Part shown: positions 24,068-33,655 of the stretch, piece by piece
Layout: every line of letters starts with the position of its first letter
Position numbering within the stretch: the stretch's first letter is position 1
Source: Rhodoferax bucti
GTDB lineage: Bacteria > Pseudomonadota > Gammaproteobacteria > Burkholderiales > Burkholderiaceae_C
Direction of reading: 5' to 3'
NCBI RefSeq assembly: GCF_005876985.1
Contig: NZ_VAHD01000001.1
Span: 186,001-250,000, forward strand
DNA: 64,000 bases
Position numbers and translations under genes: made by a program
Notes under the pieces: model-generated
Told to the model about the DNA's origin: nothing
Database searches by the model: none
The model's input: the letters and a program-made list of their open reading frames with translations, nothing else

Positions 24068-25431
24068 CAGAAAGGCATCTTGGGCATGCCCTTCATGCCG
24101 CCCAGGCGCTTCATCATCTTCATCATGCCGCCGCCCTTCATCTTCTTCATCATCTCTTGCATCTGCTCAAACTCCTTGAGCATGCGGTTCACCTCTTGCA
24201 CATGCACCCCGGCACCGGCGGCGATGCGGCGCTTGCGCGTGGCCTTGATGAGCTCGGGCTTGCGCCGCTCCAGCGGCGTCATGCTGTGGATGATGCCTTC
24301 CTTGCGCTTGATGTCTTTCTCCGCCTTGTCCATGTCCACCTGACCGGCCTTGGCCGCCATGGCGGCAGGCAACTTGTCCATGAGGCTGGAGAGGCCGCCC
24401 ATTTGCTTCATCTGCTGGATCTGCGCCAAAAAGTCATTCAGATCAAAGCCGCCACCGCTCTTGACCTTCTCGGCCAGCTTTTTGGCGGCTTCAATGTCCA
24501 CACCCGCAGTAACCTGCTCCACCAGCGCCACGATGTCGCCCATGCCCAGAATGCGGCCTGCGTGGCGTTCAGCGTCGAACACTTCCAGACCATCGAGTTT
24601 TTCGCTGGTACCCGCAAACTTGATAGGTGCACCTGTGATCTGACGCACGGAGAGCGCAGCACCACCACGCGAATCGCCGTCAGTCTTGGTGAGGATGATG
24701 CCGGTCAGTGGCAGCGCTTCCTTGAAGGCCTTGGCGGTGTTGACCGCATCCTGCCCCTGCATGGCGTCCACCACAAACAGCGTTTCCACCGGATTGAGTG
24801 CGGCGTGCAAGTTTTTGATTTCCAGCATCAGGGCTTCGTCAATCGCCAAACGGCCAGCCGTGTCGACCAGCAATACGTCAAAGAAATGCTTTTTGGCGTA
24901 GTCCAGCGCGGCGCGGCCAATGTCCACGGGCTTCTGGTCCGGGGTGGACGGGAACCACTCGGCGCCGGCTTGGGCAGTCACGGTTTTGAGCTGTTCGATC
25001 GCGGCGGGGCGGTACACGTCTCCAGAGACTGTCAGCACTTTCTTCTTGCGTTTTTCGATCAGGTGCTTGGCCAGCTTGGCCGTGGTGGTGGTTTTACCGG
25101 CACCTTGCAGACCGGCCATCAAAATCACCGCAGGCGGCTGGGCCGCGAGGTTGATATCGCTCACGCCCTCGCCCATGGTGGCGGCCAGCTCGCGGTTGAC
25201 GATGCTGACCAGCACCTGGCCCGGCTGGAGCGAACCCAGTACCTCTTGGCCCATGGCCTTGTCTTTCACGCGGGCAATAAAGTCGCGCACCACGGGCAGA
25301 GCCACATCGGCCTCCAGCAACGCCATGCGCACTTCGCGCAGCATGTCGGTGACGTTGGACTCGGTGATGCGTCCCTGGCCTCGCAAATCCTTGACGAGGC
25401 GGGAAAGTTTGTCGGTGAGAGCGGAGGCCAT
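24067..25431 (-). CDS. ffh: Signal recognition particle protein Ffh
   Basis: Ffh, the SRP54 GTPase, binds 4.5S RNA and signal sequences of nascent inner membrane proteins and docks with FtsY. The 454-residue protein has the N domain (LTDKLSRLVKDLRGQGRITESNV), G domain with P-loop GLQGAGKTTTTAKLAKHL, GDVYRPAA, LLVDTAGRLAIDE and TKTDGDSRGG, and a methionine-rich M domain ending in MMKKMKGGGMMKMMKRLGGMKG. The start MASALTDK at 25431 matches the family; an upstream ATG at 25455 would add eight unlikely residues. It is divergent from the CcsA-like gene, the usual order in this order of bacteria. Confidence 0.98.
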   Translation of the reverse strand: MASALTDKLSRLVKDLRGQGRITESNVTDMLREVRMALLEADVALPVVRDFIARVKDKAMGQEVLGSLQPGQVLVSIVNRELAATMGEGVSDINLAAQPPAVILMAGLQGAGKTTTTAKLAKHLIEKRKKKVLTVSGDVYRPAAIEQLKTVTAQAGAEWFPSTPDQKPVDIGRAALDYAKKHFFDVLLVDTAGRLAIDEALMLEIKNLHAALNPVETLFVVDAMQGQDAVNTAKAFKEALPLTGIILTKTDGDSRGGAALSVRQITGAPIKFAGTSEKLDGLEVFDAERHAGRILGMGDIVALVEQVTAGVDIEAAKKLAEKVKSGGGFDLNDFLAQIQQMKQMGGLSSLMDKLPAAMAAKAGQVDMDKAEKDIKRKEGIIHSMTPLERRKPELIKATRKRRIAAGAGVHVQEVNRMLKEFEQMQEMMKKMKGGGMMKMMKRLGGMKGMPKMPF

Positions 25432-25509
25432 ATTGAAGTATTCCGGCAGGCGCAACCTGCGGTGTGAGCCGGACAGTGCCGGCAGGGAGCAAAACGCTAA
25501 ACTGTGCGC

Positions 25510-26307
25510 ATGATTTTAGCCAGTGCGTCCCCTGTTAGCGTGACCTTGTCGGTTTTGTCGGCCTGCGCCTATGCGTGGCCTGCTTTCCGCACCGCCCATT
25601 TGTCGGCGACCTCCGCCCGGGCCTGGGTAGCATTTGCGTGGTTTTTGCACGGCTCCGTCTTAGCGTGGGGCTTGTTGCAAACGCCTGCACAGTTCGGCTT
25701 CGCGCCTGCGCTGTCGGTCACTGCCTGGCTGGTGGCTGCGGTGTATGCCGTAGAAAGCCAGATTTACCCCCAACTGCAAACCCGGTGGACCTTGTCTGCA
25801 TTGGGCGCATTTGCCGTACTGCTGGCTTGCGTGTTTCCCGGCTCCAGCCTGCCGGACACCGCCACGATCTGGTTGCCCACCCACTTGGCATTCGGCATTG
25901 CCAGTTACGGTCTGTTTGGCACCGCCGTAGTCCACGCGTGGATGATGAACCGGGCCGAAGCCCGCATCCGCCAGGCGGCGGACCCGCACAGCGGCCTGCC
26001 CTTGCTCACCCTGGAGCGTTTGACCTACCGTTTTGTGGCCGCAGGGTTCGTACTGCTCACCGCCACACTCGCCATGGGCTATGGCTTTGGCGATGTGGTG
26101 TACGGACAGGGCCACGCATGGCACTGGGACCATAAAACCGTGTTTTCCGTGTTGTCTTGGGTGACTTTTGCGGTCCTGTTGGCGGGGCGCGTTCGCTTCG
26201 GTTGGCGGGGCAAACGGGCTGCAGCCGTGCTGTATATCGGCTCCGCCTTGCTGCTGCTGGCCTATGTAGGCTCCCGTTTCGTACTGGAAGTTCTGTTGAG
26301 ACGCTGA
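25510..26307 (+). CDS. Cytochrome c assembly (CcsA/HemX-like) membrane protein
   Basis: This 265-residue inner membrane protein has about eight helices and the C-terminal motif GHAWHWDHKTVFSVLSW, which resembles the WWD-like haem-handling motif of the CcsA/CcmC/HemX family. Conserved histidines are present at THLAFGIASYG and in the WHWDHK motif. Such YpjD-type proteins next to ffh are common in Proteobacteria, and are thought to take part in haem or cytochrome biogenesis, though this is not proven for this subgroup. The ATG at 25510 is chosen over the GTG at 25504. It is followed by the PP0621-type gene with a two-base gap. Confidence 0.85.
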   Translation: MILASASPVSVTLSVLSACAYAWPAFRTAHLSATSARAWVAFAWFLHGSVLAWGLLQTPAQFGFAPALSVTAWLVAAVYAVESQIYPQLQTRWTLSALGAFAVLLACVFPGSSLPDTATIWLPTHLAFGIASYGLFGTAVVHAWMMNRAEARIRQAADPHSGLPLLTLERLTYRFVAAGFVLLTATLAMGYGFGDVVYGQGHAWHWDHKTVFSVLSWVTFAVLLAGRVRFGWRGKRAAAVLYIGSALLLLAYVGSRFVLEVLLRR

Positions 26308-26309
26308 GC

Positions 26310-26540
26310 GTGAAATACCTCCTTCTTTTGCTGCTGGCAGCAGTGGTGGTGTGGCGTTGGCGCAGTGCAGCGAGCACGCCGCGCGCGCCCACACCCCATG
26401 ACACAAGCCGGAACCCGGCGGTGGTCGACATGACCGCCTGCGCCCACTGCGGCCTGCATCTGCCCATGGAAGACGTGGTGCGGGGTGCGCACGGCATGTA
26501 TTGCAGCCAGGCTCACCGTACCCTTGCGGAGCCGTCCTAG
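26310..26540 (+). CDS. PP0621-family small membrane-anchored zinc-ribbon protein
   Basis: This 76-residue protein starts at a GTG at 26310, two bases after the CcsA-like gene. It has a short N-terminal membrane helix (MKYLLLLLLAAVVVWRW) and a C-terminal CAHCGLHLP ... MYCSQAHR pattern, a likely metal site of two cysteines, one cysteine and a histidine. This matches the PP0621 family of unknown function, regularly found before pilS. Its stop codon overlaps the pilS start by one base (TAGTG), suggesting coupling. Confidence 0.85.
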   Translation: MKYLLLLLLAAVVVWRWRSAASTPRAPTPHDTSRNPAVVDMTACAHCGLHLPMEDVVRGAHGMYCSQAHRTLAEPS

Positions 26541-28282
26541 TGCAGCAGGAGCAGGCCGATCACTCTTGGTTCGGACCTTCGGCGCTGGAAACCTCACTGA
26601 TCCAGCCGGTCGACGACCAAGAAGACTTCAAGCGCCTCTGGCAGGCTTTCATGACGGCGCGGCTGGTGCTGGGCCTGGTGTTAGCCGCACTGCAATGGGT
26701 GCTGCATGCCATCGGAGCCGTCCAAAGCCAAACGCTGGCGGCCGTCTGCACGGCTTACTTTGTCGGCACGCTGGTGACCCGTGTGCACTTGCGCCCACGG
26801 CCGCTGGGACAGGCGTTTTCGCCGTATTGGGGTGTACTGATCGGGGTGGATGTGCTCGCCTTCGGGGCTTTGCAGTGGCTCAACGGCAGCAACCTGAACT
26901 ACACCCCCCTATTTGCACTGCCGGTGTTGCTAGCATCCATTCTGGGATCTTTACGGCTGGCATTGGGCACGGCGGCTGGCATCACCATGCTGCTGCTGGG
27001 TGGCGCGGTCTGGAACCAGTTCCATAGCCAGCAGGACAACCCGGGGCCTTATGTGCAGGCTGCGCTGAGCGGTGTGGGCTACTTCGCCATCGCTTTTCTG
27101 GCCAACCAACTGGCGACCCGCATGGCCTTGGAAGGGCGCAAAGCCCGGCAAAGCCAATTGGCGGCCAACATTCAGCGTGAAGTTAACGAACTGGTGATTG
27201 AGGCCTTCCCGGAAGGGGTGATGATCGTGGACCAATTCGGCATCGTGCGCGCCGCCAACCCCGCCGCGCGCGGCATGCTGGGGCATCACTACGCCTTGCA
27301 TACCGCCCTGTTTGATTTGAAAACAGAACCGGCGTGGCGCGCCCTATTCCAACTAACCCGACTCAGTGTGGGTAGTGGGCAAAACCAGGAGGCGGAGCTG
27401 ACCATTCACACCGAAGGAGCCGGCCCACTCAAGGTACTTGCCCGGACCCGGCTTGCCGCACCTATGGGTATCGGCGAGGACAGCCTGTGTGTGCTGTTTC
27501 TGCAAGACCAACGGCAAGCAGAAGCGCGCCTGCGCACTGAAAAACTGGCCAGCATGGGCCGCATGTCAACAGCGGTGGCTCACGAAATCCGCAATCCGCT
27601 GGCGGCCATTGCACAAGCCAACGCGCTGCTGGAAGAAGACTTGCAAGACCCCAAGCAATTGCGACTCACCCAGATGGTGAGCCAGAACGCCAAGCGGCTT
27701 GAAAAAATCGTGGACGACATCCTGAACGTCGCCCGCGCGCGGGAAACAAGCAACACCGGCGCAGAGGCCTTGCACGGACTCGGCGAGCTGGTCCACAGCA
27801 TGGCCCAGGACTGGGCGGCCCCACGGGGCCAGGCAGGCTTGATCCATTTCGACATCGACCCCGCCCCCCGCTCCGCGCGCTTTGATGCCGACCAGTTGCG
27901 TCAGGTACTGGTGAATCTGCTGGACAACGCGCTGCGGTATGCCAGTAAAACCCTCGACGCCATCCAGGTCGCGGTGCGTTATACCGAGGAGCATGCCTTG
28001 GTGAGTGTGTGGAGCGACGGTGCGCGCATGGACCAAACAGTGGAGCGCCACCTGTTTGAGCCGTTTTTTTCGTCGGAGAGCCGGTCCAGCGGATTGGGCT
28101 TGTACATTTCCCGCGAACTGTGTGAGCGCCACGGCGCAACCCTTACGTACCAGCGCAGCACCCGCATCTGCAACAAGCAACTTGTAGAGGGCAATGAATT
28201 CACAGTCACTCTACTAAGCAGGCCCTCAGCCCACCCCACCGAACCCGGCACCCCGACCCCATGGCAAGCATCCCTGTACTAA
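26540..28282 (+). CDS. pilS: Sensor histidine kinase PilS
   Basis: PilS is the membrane sensor that controls type IV pilin transcription with PilR. The 580-residue protein has about six N-terminal membrane helices (about 35-200), a PAS domain (EAFPEGVMIVDQFGIVRAANPA, shortened, near 225-250), and a kinase core: H-box STAVAHEIRNPLAA with phospho-acceptor H348, N-box VLVNLLDNALRYA, and G-box SRSSGLGLYISREL. The GTG start at 26540 fits GGAG at 26528-26531 and overlaps the previous stop by one base. It overlaps pilR by 22 bases. No pilA gene is in the window. Confidence 0.95.
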   Translation: MQQEQADHSWFGPSALETSLIQPVDDQEDFKRLWQAFMTARLVLGLVLAALQWVLHAIGAVQSQTLAAVCTAYFVGTLVTRVHLRPRPLGQAFSPYWGVLIGVDVLAFGALQWLNGSNLNYTPLFALPVLLASILGSLRLALGTAAGITMLLLGGAVWNQFHSQQDNPGPYVQAALSGVGYFAIAFLANQLATRMALEGRKARQSQLAANIQREVNELVIEAFPEGVMIVDQFGIVRAANPAARGMLGHHYALHTALFDLKTEPAWRALFQLTRLSVGSGQNQEAELTIHTEGAGPLKVLARTRLAAPMGIGEDSLCVLFLQDQRQAEARLRTEKLASMGRMSTAVAHEIRNPLAAIAQANALLEEDLQDPKQLRLTQMVSQNAKRLEKIVDDILNVARARETSNTGAEALHGLGELVHSMAQDWAAPRGQAGLIHFDIDPAPRSARFDADQLRQVLVNLLDNALRYASKTLDAIQVAVRYTEEHALVSVWSDGARMDQTVERHLFEPFFSSESRSSGLGLYISRELCERHGATLTYQRSTRICNKQLVEGNEFTVTLLSRPSAHPTEPGTPTPWQASLY

Positions 28283-29760
28283 GCGCCCCCCGGATTCTGG
28301 TTGTCGACGATGAGCCAGATTTGCGCACCCTGTATGAGCTCACCCTGCTGCGCGAGGGCTACCAGGTAGATACCGCTGGAGCCCTGGCAGAGGCGCATGC
28401 AGCCCTTCAGGTCCAGAATTACGACGTCGTGATCACCGACATGCGACTGCCCGACGGGCAGGGGATTGACATCCTCTACCTGTTGCGTGAGCGGCGAGGT
28501 GGAGAGCGCTGCATTGTCATTACCGCCTATGGGTCGGCGGAAAACGCGGTGGAATCGCTCAAGGCCGGCGCGTTCGATTACCTCACCAAACCAGTGGATC
28601 TCAAGCAGTTCCGCGCAGTGGTTGCCGCTGCGGCATCGGGCGTGGCCCCCCCAAACTCCACGCCAGCGAGCAACACACCAGAGCGATCCGCAGCCAAAAC
28701 TCTGGTAGCCAGCGCCCCAGGGCAGGCGGCACTGGACCAGATGGTGGGCGCGTCAGCAGCCATGACCGCCGTGAGAGAGCGCATTGGCAAGGTGGCCCGC
28801 AGCATGGCACCGGTGCTGGTACGCGGAGAGTCCGGAACCGGCAAAGAGCTGGCCGCCCGTGCGCTGCATGCCAGCAGCCACCGCGCACACGGGCCGTGGG
28901 TGGCCGTCAACTGCAGCGCCATCCCCGAAACCTTGCTGGAAGCTGAGTTTTTCGGGGTGCGCAAAGGCGCCTACACCGGCGCGACGCAAGACCGGGCTGG
29001 CTTTTTTCAGGCAGCCCATGGCGGCACCTTGTTTTTGGACGAAATCGGCGATTTGCCACTCGCCATGCAATCCAAATTGCTACGGGTGATTCAAGAGCGC
29101 AAAGTCCGCCCGCTCGGCAGCCACCAGGAGGAACCAGTGGATGTGCGCATCGTCAGCGCAACCCACAAAGACTTGGCGGCAGGAGTGGAGGCACACACCT
29201 TCCGGCAGGACCTGTATTACCGGTTGAACGTGATTGACCTCTACATCCCACCACTGCGGGAGCGCAAGGAGGATTTGGAAACTCTCTGCCAAGCCATCCT
29301 GGAGCGTATTGCCACCGAAGCCGGCGTACAGATTCCCACACTTTCAGCCATGGCGCTGGAGCAGCTGCGGACCCATCCTTTAAAGGGAAACGTCCGCGAG
29401 CTCGAAAACTTGCTGCACCGGGCGATGGCCTTGTCTGACAACGACATCCTGGAACTGGATGCTCCGTTTGAGGGTACATCGCCCGCGCCCCTGCACGCAG
29501 AACCGCCCGCGCAGCACTCTGCAATGCCCTCGCCGCCCACCCAGGAAACAGCGGAACCGACCTTCGTGCCGGCACCGGTTCCGTCTGACTTGCAGGGGCA
29601 TCTGGATGCTCAAGAGCGCGACATCCTGGTGCGCGCACTTACCGACACGGGGTTTAACCGCACCGCCGCAGCCAACCGCTTGGGTATCAGCCTGCGCCAG
29701 ATCCGCTACCGGATGGACCGACTGAAAATTGAAGTGCCAGGAGGGGACGATGGACCATAA
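28261..29760 (+). CDS. pilR: Sigma-54 response regulator PilR
   Basis: This 499-residue NtrC-type activator has a receiver domain (RILVVDDEPDLRT; phospho-acceptor D60 in VVITDMRLPDG; TKPVD lysine), a sigma-54 AAA+ domain (Walker A GESGTGKE, GAYTGAT version of the GAFTGA loop, Walker B GGTLFLDEIGD, arginine region RQDLYYRL and GNVRELENLLHRA), a Pro/Ala-rich linker at about 400-445, and a Fis-like helix-turn-helix (ALTDTGFNRTAAANRLGISLRQIRYRM, shortened) at the end. PilR activates pilA from a sigma-54 promoter when phosphorylated by PilS. The start lies inside pilS, and the end overlaps ampD by 11 bases. Confidence 0.96.
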   Translation: MASIPVLSAPRILVVDDEPDLRTLYELTLLREGYQVDTAGALAEAHAALQVQNYDVVITDMRLPDGQGIDILYLLRERRGGERCIVITAYGSAENAVESLKAGAFDYLTKPVDLKQFRAVVAAAASGVAPPNSTPASNTPERSAAKTLVASAPGQAALDQMVGASAAMTAVRERIGKVARSMAPVLVRGESGTGKELAARALHASSHRAHGPWVAVNCSAIPETLLEAEFFGVRKGAYTGATQDRAGFFQAAHGGTLFLDEIGDLPLAMQSKLLRVIQERKVRPLGSHQEEPVDVRIVSATHKDLAAGVEAHTFRQDLYYRLNVIDLYIPPLRERKEDLETLCQAILERIATEAGVQIPTLSAMALEQLRTHPLKGNVRELENLLHRAMALSDNDILELDAPFEGTSPAPLHAEPPAQHSAMPSPPTQETAEPTFVPAPVPSDLQGHLDAQERDILVRALTDTGFNRTAAANRLGISLRQIRYRMDRLKIEVPGGDDGP

Positions 29761-30331
29761 AACCACGGCGGGTCCCGGTTGGAACGAGGGCTGGTTGAAC
29801 ACCGCCAAGCACCACCCCTCGCCCAACTACGGGCCACGCCCTCCGGGCGCGGCGGTGGACCTGGTCGTGCTGCACTCGATCAGCCTGCCGCCCGGCAAAT
29901 ACGGCGGCAACGCCATCCAAGACTTGTTTTCCAACACCCTGGATTGGGACGCGCACCCTTACTTTCAGAGTATCCGGGGCATGCAGGTATCCAGCCACTT
30001 TTTGATCATGCGGACAGGCGCGCTGTGGCAATTCGTCAGCTGTGACCAGCGGGCATGGCACGCAGGGCTGTCTTTTTACCGGGGCCGGTCGAACTGCAAT
30101 GATGACTCCATAGGCATAGAACTGGAGGGCATGGACGACGACCAGTTCACCGAAGCGCAATACGCCACGCTGCAAATGCTGTGCGAGACCATTGATCGCC
30201 AGTATGCGATTCACTTTGTGGCGGGCCATCAGCACATTGCGCCCGGCCGGAAAACCGATCCGGGCCCCGGATTGGACTGGCAACGGCTGCAGCAATGGGC
30301 CGCTTTATCCAACTGGGAATTCCCGGTGTGA
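29750..30331 (+). CDS. ampD: 1,6-anhydro-N-acetylmuramyl-L-alanine amidase AmpD
   Basis: AmpD is a cytoplasmic zinc amidase that cleaves the peptide from anhydro-muropeptides during wall recycling and so limits beta-lactamase induction. The 193-residue protein carries zinc ligands in VVLHSIS and in AGHQHIAPGRKTDPGPGLDW (His and Asp), with the catalytic Lys in GRKTDPG and Glu in IGIELEGMDD. The length is the usual one. The ATG at 29750 has AGGAGG upstream and lies within the end of pilR. Downstream there is a 393-base gap up to nrdA. Confidence 0.96.
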   Translation: MDHKTTAGPGWNEGWLNTAKHHPSPNYGPRPPGAAVDLVVLHSISLPPGKYGGNAIQDLFSNTLDWDAHPYFQSIRGMQVSSHFLIMRTGALWQFVSCDQRAWHAGLSFYRGRSNCNDDSIGIELEGMDDDQFTEAQYATLQMLCETIDRQYAIHFVAGHQHIAPGRKTDPGPGLDWQRLQQWAALSNWEFPV

Positions 30332-30580
30332 GTGCGTCAAAGCCACAGATCGAAAAAAATATCTTTTTTTATCGCATACGTCTTCGCTTAATTTTTACGC
30401 AGCCCCTGAAACACCACCAGTTTCCATAAGGCCTGGCGGACCAAAGTCTCTTGCAGGGCCCACGGAGCAAAGGGTTGCGTTTTTTTTTCTTGAAAAATCA
30501 AGGCCTTCACTGGCCTCCCCCAGCGCCACCGCCGCGCACCCCTCCGACATAGCAGCGCGGAGCGTCCCCACAAGCCCGAT
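30332..30580. other. Gap downstream of ampD, no gene seen
   Basis: This is the first part of a 393-base non-coding gap. There is an AT-rich run at 30350-30380, then T-rich TTTTTTTTTCTTGAAAAATCAAGGCC around 30480-30505 (abbreviated), and GC-rich text to 30580. No frame with a credible start and protein was found. The run after ampD may include its terminator, without a clear stem. Confidence 0.5.
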
Positions 30581-30628
30581 ACACTACCGGTAGTGGCTTG
30601 TCACCGCCACAGACCCCAGATATAGTGT
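30581..30628. promoter_or_regulatory. Paired NrdR boxes upstream of nrdA
   Basis: ACACTACCGGTAGTGG (30581-30596) and ACCCCAGATATAGTGT (30613-30628) each resemble the NrdR-box palindrome (ACACTATATATAGTGT type), and start 32 bases apart, about three helical turns. NrdR represses ribonucleotide reductase genes in this arrangement when ATP or dATP levels signal. Site 1 is near perfect; site 2 is good in its right half. Confidence 0.85.
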
Positions 30629-30724
30629 GTCCTTGCTTGACCCGCCTGGGCGCGGCATACGCGGATATTGACCCATGCCGCATCAACGCCATCACAAAAA
30701 CATACTGATTTAGACGAGGAAATC

Positions 30725-33655
30725 ATGCAATCTATTCCTTCTTCCGCATCCAGCGCCGCAGCCCCATTGCTGACGGCTGTTGCCAGCCCTGAGGCCCAAG
30801 CCCCCCACGCGCTGGCCCACTACCAAATCATTCGCCGCAACGGCGCGGTGGTGCCTTTTGAACCCAACAAAATCGCTGTGGCCATGATGAAGGCCTTCCT
30901 GGCAGTGCATGGCACCCAAGGCGCAGCCTCGGCCAGCGTGCGCGAAACTGTGGACGGACTGACGCAACAAGTCATCCGTGCGCTGGTGCGCTCCCGCCCG
31001 GGCGGTGGCACCTTCCATATTGAAGACGTGCAAGACCAAGTCGAACTCGGTTTGATGCGTGGCGGTCACCACGAAATTGCACGTGCTTATGTACTGTACC
31101 GCGAGCGCCGCACCCAGGAGCGTGCCAAGCAAGTTGCAACCACAGCGCCCCAGGCCCCCATCATCCATGTGTTGGATGGTGGCCAACGCGTTCCCTTGGA
31201 TTTGGCACAACTCCAGTCCCGCATTGAAACGGCTTGCGCTGGATTGGGTGCCGACGTGAAGGCGGACCCCATCGTTGCGGAAACCATGCGCAACCTGTAT
31301 GACGGTGTCCCTTTGGACGAGGTGTATAAGGCTTCCATTCTCGCGGCCCGGACCTTGATTGAAAAAGACCCGGACTACACCTACGCCACAGCGCGCCTGC
31401 TGTTTCACACGATTTCCCGCGAAGTGCTAGGCCGTGATGTCGCGCAAGCAGACATGCAAGAAGCTTACGCAGACTACTTCCCCGGCTTCATCAAGCGCGG
31501 CATTGCTGCCGATTTGCTGGACGAGAAGTTGCAGCAATTTGACTTGAAGCGCCTGGGCCAAGCCATCAAGGCAAACCGTGATCTGCAATTTGATTACCTG
31601 GGACTGCAAACCCTGTATGACCGTTACTTTCTGCATGAAGGCAAAACCCGCATTGAGTTGCCACAGGCCTTCTTCATGCGCGTGGCCATGGGTCTCTCCC
31701 TGAATGAAATCGACCGCGAAGCGCGCGCCATTGAGTTCTACGAAGTCCTGTCCAGCTTCGACTTCATGTCGAGCACACCCACGCTGTTCAACAGCGGCAC
31801 ACTGCGCTCACAGCTATCCAGCTGCTACCTGACAACGGTGCCAGATGACTTGGACGGTATTTACGAATCCATTAAGGAAAACGCCCTCCTCTCCAAGTTT
31901 GCGGGCGGCTTGGGTAACGACTGGACACGTGTGCGTGCACTGGGCTCCCACATCAAGGGCACCAATGGCGAATCGCAAGGTGTGGTGCCCTTCCTGAAAG
32001 TGGTGAACGACACCGCAGTGGCCGTAAACCAAGGCGGCAAACGCAAAGGTGCGGTATGTACCTACTTGGAAACCTGGCACTTGGACATCGAGGAATTCCT
32101 GGAGCTGCGCAAAAACACCGGTGATGACCGCCGCCGCACCCACGACATGAACACTGCGAACTGGATTCCCGACTTGTTCATGCGCCGCGTCATGGAAAAA
32201 GGCACTTGGACCTTGTTCTCGCCTTCCAATGTGCCGGACTTGCACGACCTGTTTGGCGCAGAGTTTGAAAAGGCCTACGTCGCCTACGAAGAAAAAGCAG
32301 CGCGCGGCGAAATCAAGCCAAGCCGCACACTGCAAGCCAGTGATCTGTGGCGCAAGATGCTGACCATGCTGTTCGAAACCGGACACCCTTGGATCACATT
32401 CAAAGATGCATGCAACGTGCGCTCCCCGCAGCAACACGCGGGCGTCGTGCACTCGTCCAACCTGTGCACCGAAATCACGCTCAACACCTCAGACACCGAA
32501 ACAGCGGTGTGCAATCTGGGCTCTGTGAACCTGTTGCAGCACTTGAAAGACGGTGAAAACGGCAAAGTGCTGGACCACGACAAACTCAAGCGCACGATTT
32601 CCACCGCCATGCGCATGCTGGATAACGTGATTGATATCAACTACTACGCGGTCAAGAAGGCGCGTGACTCGAACATGCGTCACCGCCCGGTGGGCTTGGG
32701 CCTGATGGCATTCCAGGACAGCTTGTACGAACTGCGCATTCCCTACGCCAGCGATGCAGCCGTTGAATTTGCCGACCGCTCCATGGAAGCGATCAGCTAC
32801 TACGCCTACTGGGCGTCTACCGACCTGGCCCGCGAGCGCGGCAAGTACCACAGCTACAAGGGCAGCTTGTGGGACAAAGGTGTGCTCCCTCCCGACACCT
32901 TGGACATGCTGGCACATGCCCGCGGCGGCTATGTAGAAGTGGATCGCTCCTCCACGCTAGATTGGGATGCCTTGCGGAACAAGATCGCAGCCGACGGCAT
33001 GCGCAACTCCAACTGCGTAGCTATCGCCCCTACCGCCACGATTTCCAACATCATTGGCGTAGACGCATCCATTGAGCCATGCTTCGGCAACCTGTCGGTC
33101 AAGTCCAATTTGTCCGGTGAGTTCACCGTCATCAACAGCTATCTGGTGCGCGACCTGAAGCGCCTGGGCCTGTGGGACGATGTGATGGTGATGGACCTGA
33201 AACACTTCGATGGCTCGCTGAGCCCGATCGACCGGGTGCCGCAAGAAATCAAACAGCTATACGCCACCGCATTTGAAGTGGAAACACGCTGGTTGGTAGA
33301 AGCAGCGGCCCGTCGCCAGAAGTGGATCGACCAGGCCCAGTCCCTGAACATCTACATGGCGGGTGCTTCGGGCAAGAAGCTAGACGAGACGTATAAGCTG
33401 GCTTGGTTGCGTGGTTTGAAGACCACCTACTACCTCCGCACCATGTCCGCAACCCACGCAGAAAAATCTACCGTCACTGCCGGGCGTTTGAATGCCGTGT
33501 CCTCCGGAAACGACGCACACGGCTCGACCAAAATGTCTAGCGCATTAGAAGCTGCTGCGGCTGCTGCGCAGATGCAAATGGAGTTGGCCAGCAACGCTGC
33601 AACTGACATCAAATTCTGCGGAGTAGACGACCCGACTTGCGAGTCCTGCCAGTAA
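30725..33655 (+). CDS. nrdA: Ribonucleoside-diphosphate reductase alpha subunit (class Ia)
   Basis: NrdA is the catalytic subunit that reduces NDPs to dNDPs. The 976-residue protein begins with two ATP-cone-like regions: the first YQIIRRNGAVVPFEPNKIAVAM (shortened, about 38-60) onward, the second IIHVLDGGQRVPLDLAQLQSRI from about 155. The first cone is the likely allosteric activity site. The catalytic barrel follows (SSTPTLFNSGT, LSSCYLTTVPDDL, GGLGNDWTRVRALGS, AVCTYLETWH, NLCTEITLNTSDTETAVCNLGS). The C-terminal redox cysteines end the protein as TCESCQ. The ATG at 30725 follows GAGGAA. Two NrdR boxes lie upstream; nrdB follows after 119 bases and a perfect hairpin. Confidence 0.97.
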   Translation: MQSIPSSASSAAAPLLTAVASPEAQAPHALAHYQIIRRNGAVVPFEPNKIAVAMMKAFLAVHGTQGAASASVRETVDGLTQQVIRALVRSRPGGGTFHIEDVQDQVELGLMRGGHHEIARAYVLYRERRTQERAKQVATTAPQAPIIHVLDGGQRVPLDLAQLQSRIETACAGLGADVKADPIVAETMRNLYDGVPLDEVYKASILAARTLIEKDPDYTYATARLLFHTISREVLGRDVAQADMQEAYADYFPGFIKRGIAADLLDEKLQQFDLKRLGQAIKANRDLQFDYLGLQTLYDRYFLHEGKTRIELPQAFFMRVAMGLSLNEIDREARAIEFYEVLSSFDFMSSTPTLFNSGTLRSQLSSCYLTTVPDDLDGIYESIKENALLSKFAGGLGNDWTRVRALGSHIKGTNGESQGVVPFLKVVNDTAVAVNQGGKRKGAVCTYLETWHLDIEEFLELRKNTGDDRRRTHDMNTANWIPDLFMRRVMEKGTWTLFSPSNVPDLHDLFGAEFEKAYVAYEEKAARGEIKPSRTLQASDLWRKMLTMLFETGHPWITFKDACNVRSPQQHAGVVHSSNLCTEITLNTSDTETAVCNLGSVNLLQHLKDGENGKVLDHDKLKRTISTAMRMLDNVIDINYYAVKKARDSNMRHRPVGLGLMAFQDSLYELRIPYASDAAVEFADRSMEAISYYAYWASTDLARERGKYHSYKGSLWDKGVLPPDTLDMLAHARGGYVEVDRSSTLDWDALRNKIAADGMRNSNCVAIAPTATISNIIGVDASIEPCFGNLSVKSNLSGEFTVINSYLVRDLKRLGLWDDVMVMDLKHFDGSLSPIDRVPQEIKQLYATAFEVETRWLVEAAARRQKWIDQAQSLNIYMAGASGKKLDETYKLAWLRGLKTTYYLRTMSATHAEKSTVTAGRLNAVSSGNDAHGSTKMSSALEAAAAAAQMQMELASNAATDIKFCGVDDPTCESCQ

